Shown here: positions 59,299 to 64,000 of the stretch, piece by piece | Position numbering within the stretch: position 1 is the stretch's first letter | Layout of the letters: every line of letters begins with the position of its first letter | Origin: Candidatus Woesearchaeota archaeon | GTDB taxonomy: Archaea; Nanobdellota; Nanobdellia; Woesearchaeales; JABIAG01 | DNA: 64,000 nt | Direction of reading: 5' to 3' | Assembly: GCA_018653365.1 (NCBI GenBank) | Contig: JABIAG010000003.1 | Span: 124,001 to 188,000, forward strand | Position numbers and translations under genes: made by a program | The notes under the pieces: model-generated | The model's database searches: none | Told to the model about the DNA's origin: nothing | What the model saw: only the letters and a program-made list of their open reading frames with translations

Positions 59299-60141
59299 AT
59301 GGTAGGTCGAATAGGAAGTTTTTATAATGGTCATAGAAAAGTATGTAATTTAACAGGGGGAGTTTTACTTTCTTTAGGGATTCTTGGAACTGGTGCTTTT
59401 GGTGTTAGAAAATATGCTGAGGGTAAAGCAGATGCTGCTCGAACAGAAGAACGACAGGCTGCTGCAGAAAGAGAGGCACAATTAAGAGCTCAAATGGCTG
59501 CTCAACAAAGAGCTGCTGGAAGAAGAACTAATTTTAGAGCATTCATAGGTTCAAATAGGTATGATGAAGGTATGCGTGGTCGTGACAAATTAAAAGCAGG
59601 TGCTAGTGGACGTTTTAAACATACTGATGAACAAGGAAATCAAACACCTTATCAAAACGGTTGGATTGCAAGAGGAATCGGACTTGTTGATGGTGGTGTT
59701 CGTGGAGCCTTTGCTGGTTTAAAGAATTATACTTCGAGAGTTCCTGTGTTAAATTATGGTACTAAAATCGTTAATGGAACTGCAAATGGGATTATGAATT
59801 TTTCTGTTGGGGCTGTAGCTGACGTGCTTGAAGCAACCGATAAAGGTTTGGCTAAATTGTTCGGTTATGATGCTATGAAACCTATAGATCCTGCTGATCC
59901 TCGTGCTAAAAAACCTGCAGTTAATACTGGTGACCCAGAAAGTGCTGCAGCAATTGCTGCTCAAGGCTTTGGTGGTGGCTTACGACTTGGTTGGTTAGCT
60001 TGGATGGTGGATTGTCACAGAGACCATAAAGATGATCACAATAACAACAATAACAATAATGGAAATAATGGTAATAATAACTCTACTTCAGAACCGGATC
60101 TTGATGGGATTCTAGAAGGGGGAAACGAATTCACAAATTAG
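59299..60141 (+). CDS. Unrecognised secreted or membrane protein with Asn-rich tail
   Basis: 280 residues. A hydrophobic helix lies at about 18-36, then an Ala/Arg/Glu-rich coiled-coil segment (about 42-75), Gly/Ala-rich weakly hydrophobic stretches at 120-190 and 215-235, and a tail with DHNNNNNNNGNNGNNN near 250-266. The start is supported by TTGGAGGGATA shortly upstream. It is followed after 14 nt by a large secreted protein, so the two form an operon. No known domain is recognised. Confidence 0.65.
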   Translation: MVGRIGSFYNGHRKVCNLTGGVLLSLGILGTGAFGVRKYAEGKADAARTEERQAAAEREAQLRAQMAAQQRAAGRRTNFRAFIGSNRYDEGMRGRDKLKAGASGRFKHTDEQGNQTPYQNGWIARGIGLVDGGVRGAFAGLKNYTSRVPVLNYGTKIVNGTANGIMNFSVGAVADVLEATDKGLAKLFGYDAMKPIDPADPRAKKPAVNTGDPESAAAIAAQGFGGGLRLGWLAWMVDCHRDHKDDHNNNNNNNGNNGNNNSTSEPDLDGILEGGNEFTN

Positions 60142-60155
60142 GTGGGGGAAACAAA

Positions 60156-62153
60156 ATGAAAAAATTATTACTTTCAATTTTAATGTTGGTGCTTGTTTCT
60201 AGTTTTGTTTCTGCTTATGCGGATATTACGTTTAATTTTGATCAGTCTGATGTTGGGGCAGTAGTATATGATTGTCTTGATGCTAGTTGTTCTAGTGTAA
60301 CTGAATTTTCTGGAGCTTATGATCAAGTAACAGATAATGGTGAGATCAGAGTTTTATTTCCATCAACTCTAAAACACGAAGGTTATGCATTATATTTTTA
60401 TTCTGAAGACTTTGTACCAAAAGCTTACAAATCTACTTTTAATACAGGGGGAGATACCAACGCTCACACTTCTGAAATGGACATTCCTGCTTTTATTCAA
60501 CTTGAAGACTGTCAAGCAGTTGTTGATAAACCCGTTATATTAAATGCTGTTTACGAAAATGAACCTTTACAGATTAATACGAGAGCGAGTTTAGCTGCAA
60601 CAACCTCTTCTGCTTTTAAGAGCGTTAATAATGGGGTTGATTATGTTCCTGAACAACTTAGAGGAGAATTTTATTCATCTGATATTCAAGTTACTTTAGA
60701 AGTATTTTCTGAATCGAATGAGTTAGTTAAAAAAGAGGTTAGAAACTTAAATCTTTATTTGGATGAACAAAGAGAACTTAATTTTGAGTGGACTCCAATA
60801 ACTGAAGGAGACTACTTTGTTAGAATTACCTCAAAAGTAACTGATTCCCAATGTTCTTCTGATGTGGAAGCGTATGCTCGTAAGGATTTTTCAGTTTTAC
60901 CTGGAAGACCTACTGACGAATATTATACTTTAATTAATGGTCTTGATGTTGATAATTCCTTTCCAAAAGAAAATTCTGAATTGACGTTCACATTTTCAAA
61001 GATAAGTAATTACGCAGATTCTGCACACAGACTTTTTACAGTACCGACTATTATGAACTACTGGGTTTATGATGCAGATCAAAATTTAATTTATACTGAA
61101 CAAACAACTTTGCCGGCTAACGCTAATGTGTTTGATGCTGAAAGTTATTCATTCTCTTGGACTCCGGTTGTAAGCGGGGATTACACTATTGTTGTGGATG
61201 CAAGTGCCCAGGAAACAAAAGGGGATAGGCCAAACCTTGTTGAACGAATTGTTTTAGGTTTTTATGTTGGCGAAGAACCTGTTTATGACATTAATTTTCA
61301 AATCAGAGATAGTGATACTGGTCAAACTATTCCTGGAGTAGTAATTAGAATGAATGGTTTGATGGGGATTACTGATGTTACTGGCACACTATCTTTTGCA
61401 GGGCTTTCTGCAGGTAATTATAATTATCTTGCAAAACACCCAGATTATGAAGATTTTTCTGGAAGTGTAGTTCTTGTTGATATTGGTAAAGATGTTTTCT
61501 TTTTCATGGATCATTTATCTGATCCTGAAGACCCTACTGATCCAACTGATCCAATTTCACAAATTACCTTTTCAAATTCACCACCTACAACTGCTTATGT
61601 GAGAGAACCTTATGAGTTTAATCTTAACGCAGTTAGTGATTTGGGTAATAATGTAATTTTTCAAGTAATAAAAGGACCAAGTAATTTTGAAATCAGTTCA
61701 ACTGGTCAAATAACCTGGCTTCCACTTCCTCAACAGATTGGGGAAAATGAGATCCGAATTTTAGCAGCTGATGGTTCAGGTGTTTCTGAACTTGTTTGGA
61801 ACGTTAATGTTTTAGCTCAAATGCCAGGTACAAGAACCTCAACTGAAAGACTTAATGTTCTGGCAATTAGATTTCCTCTTGGTGATCAAACTAAGGCGGG
61901 CAGAACCATTGCAACATCAGTAGTTCTGGATAGTAATGTGGATCTTGATGATTGTGTGCTTACAGTTTCAATTCCTGAATTAAGCGTTTTCAATAGAGTA
62001 CATTTTGACCTAGATAAAAACGATGTAAGTTCAAAAACAGTTTATTTAGACATTCCTACTTATGCAAAAGCAGACACATATTTGGTTAGAATTAGTGTCG
62101 GGAATGAAGATGTTAAGAGGATAAAGCACATGCCTTTAACAATTATAAACTAA
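60156..62153 (+). CDS. Large secreted multi-domain surface protein
   Basis: 665 residues. The signal peptide is MKKLLLSILMLVLVSSFVSA. Beta-sandwich domains follow. A carboxypeptidase-regulatory-like domain at about 375-445 (FQIRDSDTGQTIPGVVIRMN) and a Pro/Asp/Thr linker (DPEDPTDPTDP) near 450 lead to an Ig-like putative domain with ISSTGQITWLP near 515. The C-terminal region (570-665, SIPEL...SKT...DIP...YLVRISV) resembles the repeat of the S-layer-like protein at 62259. No C-terminal membrane helix is present. It probably associates with the surface layer. Confidence 0.82.
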   Translation: MKKLLLSILMLVLVSSFVSAYADITFNFDQSDVGAVVYDCLDASCSSVTEFSGAYDQVTDNGEIRVLFPSTLKHEGYALYFYSEDFVPKAYKSTFNTGGDTNAHTSEMDIPAFIQLEDCQAVVDKPVILNAVYENEPLQINTRASLAATTSSAFKSVNNGVDYVPEQLRGEFYSSDIQVTLEVFSESNELVKKEVRNLNLYLDEQRELNFEWTPITEGDYFVRITSKVTDSQCSSDVEAYARKDFSVLPGRPTDEYYTLINGLDVDNSFPKENSELTFTFSKISNYADSAHRLFTVPTIMNYWVYDADQNLIYTEQTTLPANANVFDAESYSFSWTPVVSGDYTIVVDASAQETKGDRPNLVERIVLGFYVGEEPVYDINFQIRDSDTGQTIPGVVIRMNGLMGITDVTGTLSFAGLSAGNYNYLAKHPDYEDFSGSVVLVDIGKDVFFFMDHLSDPEDPTDPTDPISQITFSNSPPTTAYVREPYEFNLNAVSDLGNNVIFQVIKGPSNFEISSTGQITWLPLPQQIGENEIRILAADGSGVSELVWNVNVLAQMPGTRTSTERLNVLAIRFPLGDQTKAGRTIATSVVLDSNVDLDDCVLTVSIPELSVFNRVHFDLDKNDVSSKTVYLDIPTYAKADTYLVRISVGNEDVKRIKHMPLTIIN

Positions 62154-62258
62154 TGAGTGGTTAAAGGGTTTAACTACTTGTATATACTAAACAACAGAAA
62201 GCTTTAAAAAAGTGCATTAATTACATTTACAAATAATATGTATTTGGGGGTATAACAA

Positions 62259-63518
62259 ATGAAAGGAGTAATGAAATTAGCAGTATTTGTCGTTTGCTTA
62301 ATATCACTTCTTATGGTGAGTGGCTTGGCAAGTGCTCTGCCAGATGTCGATTATGTCAAAATTAATGGTGACGAATTCGAAACTGGCGACACATTAGTTG
62401 TTGAAAAAGGTGAAGAAATTGAAGTTAAGGTCAAACTTCAAGCAGACCAAGATTATACAAATCTTAGGGTCGAAGCCGAAGTTTTAGGCTATGAATATAA
62501 TGATCATGAAGATGATCTGGAAGATGAAACCCATACTTTTGATATGGATGCTGGCGATACAGTATACAAGTCTCTGGAATTAAGTATTCCTGCAAGAGCA
62601 GACAAAGATTATTATGATCTAAGAGTCTCTATTGGTGGACGAACTGGCGCAGCTGTAGAAAAACTTTACAGATTAAATTTAAAGGGCAATAGACATTCTC
62701 TTGAAATTAAAAGAGTTATGTTACACCCAGCTAATTCTGTTGAAGCAGGAAGTTATCTTTTAGTTAACGCTAAAATAATTAACAGAGGAGAAAAAGACGA
62801 AGAAGATGTAAGAGTTACTGCAAGCATTCCTGAATTGGATCTTGAAGATTCTTACTACATAGATGAACTTGAAGAAGATGAATCTAAAACTTCTGAGGAA
62901 CTTTTCCTAAGAATTCCAGCTTGTACAGAACCAGGTGTTTATGAAGTTGTTTTTGAAGCAGAGTATGATGAAGAATACGAATCTGTAACAGAAACTACTG
63001 ACATCGAAGTTGTTGAAAGCGAACTTTGTGGTGCAGACGCTGAGGATGGCGAATCACAATCAACTATCTCTGTTGGTACACAAACTCAACAAATAGTTCG
63101 TGGTAAAGGTGCAACTTATTCCATGACAATCACAAATGATGGAAGATCCGACAAAACATACACTGTTGGTGTTTCTGGAGTTGATGATTGGGGAATTGTT
63201 AGAGTTGATCCTTCAACAACCGTTCTAGTTAAATCTGGACAAACCAAATCTGTTTTCGCTTTTGTAACCGCAGATAAAAAAGCTGACGTTGGTCAAAAAT
63301 CATTCGTTATGACTGTTTCAACAGGCGATGATTCACAACCTATTCAGCTTTATGCTAACCTTGTTAAAGGTGAAAGCGGAGCAAGAAAATGGGCAGAAGT
63401 TGTTCTGATAGCTCTTGTTATCTTGTTAATTGTACTAGGCTTAGTTATTGGCTTTAGTAGAATGAGAAGAAGAGAAGAGATGGAAGACGAAGAACTAACT
63501 GGACAAACATATTATTAA
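62259..63518 (+). CDS. S-layer-like surface protein
   Basis: 419 residues. A signal peptide (cleavage after SALA-like SGLASA near residue 26) is followed by a very acidic body of repeated beta domains and a C-terminal membrane helix near 385-405 with a basic stop-transfer (RMRRREE). Domain 1 has LSIPARADKDYYDLRVSIGG, domain 2 SIPELDLEDSYY...FLRIPACTEPGVYEV, and a later one TITNDGRSDKTYTV. This matches putative S-layer proteins of DPANN archaea. It has a GGGGGT site upstream and a strong oligo-T terminator downstream, consistent with high expression. Confidence 0.85.
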   Translation: MKGVMKLAVFVVCLISLLMVSGLASALPDVDYVKINGDEFETGDTLVVEKGEEIEVKVKLQADQDYTNLRVEAEVLGYEYNDHEDDLEDETHTFDMDAGDTVYKSLELSIPARADKDYYDLRVSIGGRTGAAVEKLYRLNLKGNRHSLEIKRVMLHPANSVEAGSYLLVNAKIINRGEKDEEDVRVTASIPELDLEDSYYIDELEEDESKTSEELFLRIPACTEPGVYEVVFEAEYDEEYESVTETTDIEVVESELCGADAEDGESQSTISVGTQTQQIVRGKGATYSMTITNDGRSDKTYTVGVSGVDDWGIVRVDPSTTVLVKSGQTKSVFAFVTADKKADVGQKSFVMTVSTGDDSQPIQLYANLVKGESGARKWAEVVLIALVILLIVLGLVIGFSRMRRREEMEDEELTGQTYY

Positions 63519-63555
63519 TTTTTTTCTTTTTTTGTTATACCCTTTTTTTTTAATT
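63519..63555 (+). terminator. Oligo-T terminator after the S-layer-like gene
   Basis: Three T-rich runs (TTTTTTC, TTTTTTTG and a longer T-run near 63544-63552) follow the stop codon at once, the strongest intrinsic archaeal termination signal in the window. This suits a highly expressed gene. Confidence 0.7.
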
Positions 63556-63584
63556 TAATAAAATCATGAGTGGGGACTAAGCAA

Positions 63585-64000
63585 TGAAAAAACTATTATT
63601 TTTTTTGGCACTTCTATTAATCATTCCTGTTGTATCTGCAGCATCTTGTCCTTGTACTCCAATTGAATACGAGTTTAAAATTACTAATACCTATCCCTCT
63701 CCTGAAACCTTCTCTTTTGAATCAACAGTGCAGAATGGCCAGGTTGTTTTTTCTCCAAGTCAGATCACTTTGGCATCAGGTAAAAGCAAAACTATTCATG
63801 CATCTTTGCTAACGCCTTGTTCTGTTCATGGTAATTATACATTTAATTTTAAAGTAAATGCTGAACAGGCAGAAAAAACTAAAATCTTGCCAGCAAAAGC
63901 AGAAATTTTGTCTTGTTATGACTTTTCCATTAGTGCTAAACAGATTGGAAACGTTTTAGAGTCTCAAACTGTTGCTTATGAAACCTGTGTTGATGAGGAA
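63585..64000 (+). CDS. Secreted Ig-like protein (3' end outside window)
   Basis: The first 138 residues are visible. A signal peptide ends VVSAA, followed by SCPCTP and beta-sandwich sequence (YEFKITNTYPSPETFSFES..., ITLASGKSKTIHASLL) of the type seen in surface adhesion and S-layer-associated proteins. Cys at CPC, PCS and SCYD suggest disulfides. GTGGGG lies about 10 nt before the ATG. It continues the secreted-protein block. Confidence 0.75.

Noticed and set aside
60036..60085. AAC/AAT microsatellite as a non-coding repeat
   Set aside because: It lies in frame inside a complete gene and encodes an Asn-rich tract; treated as part of that protein.

Overview
The window reads as archaeal chromosome, most likely a small-genome DPANN archaeon of the Woesearchaeota/Pacearchaeota kind. 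Archaeal markers are topoisomerase VI (both subunits), ABCE1, MBF1, archaeal-type tRNA m1A methyltransferase, an AglB/STT3 oligosaccharyltransferase, a geranylgeranyl-reductase-type flavoprotein, an S-layer-like protein, a tRNA interrupted by a bulge-helix-bulge intron, and TATA boxes centred about 25-27 nt before the start codon of many genes, which implies leaderless mRNAs. The DNA is AT-rich and very compact. No stretch over 300 bases lacks a gene or RNA. All eleven convergent protein-gene junctions are at most 4 nt apart or overlap.

0-3.7 kb: topoisomerase VI B (5' end outside the window) and A, then a LAGLIDADG endonuclease gene behind a strongly foldable leader, then divergent tRNA-Arg (with intron) and tRNA-Cys. 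3.7-16 kb: housekeeping and small surface genes: lipoproteins, TrmI, a Cys-rich peptide with a DsbA-like oxidoreductase, a ferredoxin-like protein, an ABC exporter with a large coiled-coil ectodomain, ABCE1, a DUF6485-type zinc protein, a UbiA prenyltransferase and MBF1. 16-31.9 kb: a short RqcH/NFACT protein, a nucleotide-sugar epimerase, two internally duplicated membrane proteins, 5S rRNA, and the start of a long surface-glycan region (GT2 and GT-C enzymes, B12-radical SAM enzyme, methyltransferases, YfhO, deacetylase, FemAB-like protein).

31.9-35.6 kb: a five-gene operon in which two different nucleotidyltransferases flank a PhnD-PhnC-PhnE phosphonate-type importer. 35.7-49 kb: HD protein, an unrecognised protein, a Wzx-like flippase, a second B12-radical SAM cluster, a PAPS-synthesis set (sat, HAD, cysC) led by a pyruvate kinase with an N-terminal winged helix, and three CDP-alcohol phosphatidyltransferase-like proteins. 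49-58.1 kb: an apparent nine-gene operon from AglB through a GT2/DUF2304 pair, several GT4, GT9 and a methyltransferase to a CDP-alcohol transferase. 58.2-64 kb: a GGR-type flavoprotein and a block of secreted and S-layer-type proteins.

Taken together, most of the window looks like a factory for the cell surface: sugars are activated, assembled on polyprenyl carriers, flipped and transferred by AglB to an S-layer encoded nearby. Import of a phosphonate, its activation as a CMP derivative, and transfer by a CDP-alcohol-type enzyme is a plausible extra decoration. The strongest leads are that nucleotidyltransferase/PhnDCE operon, the helix-turn-helix pyruvate kinase with repeated operator-like sites in front of it, the four-fold repeated 33-residue membrane module at 17.9-18.8 kb, and the structured RNA plus LAGLIDADG gene abutting an intron-bearing tRNA.
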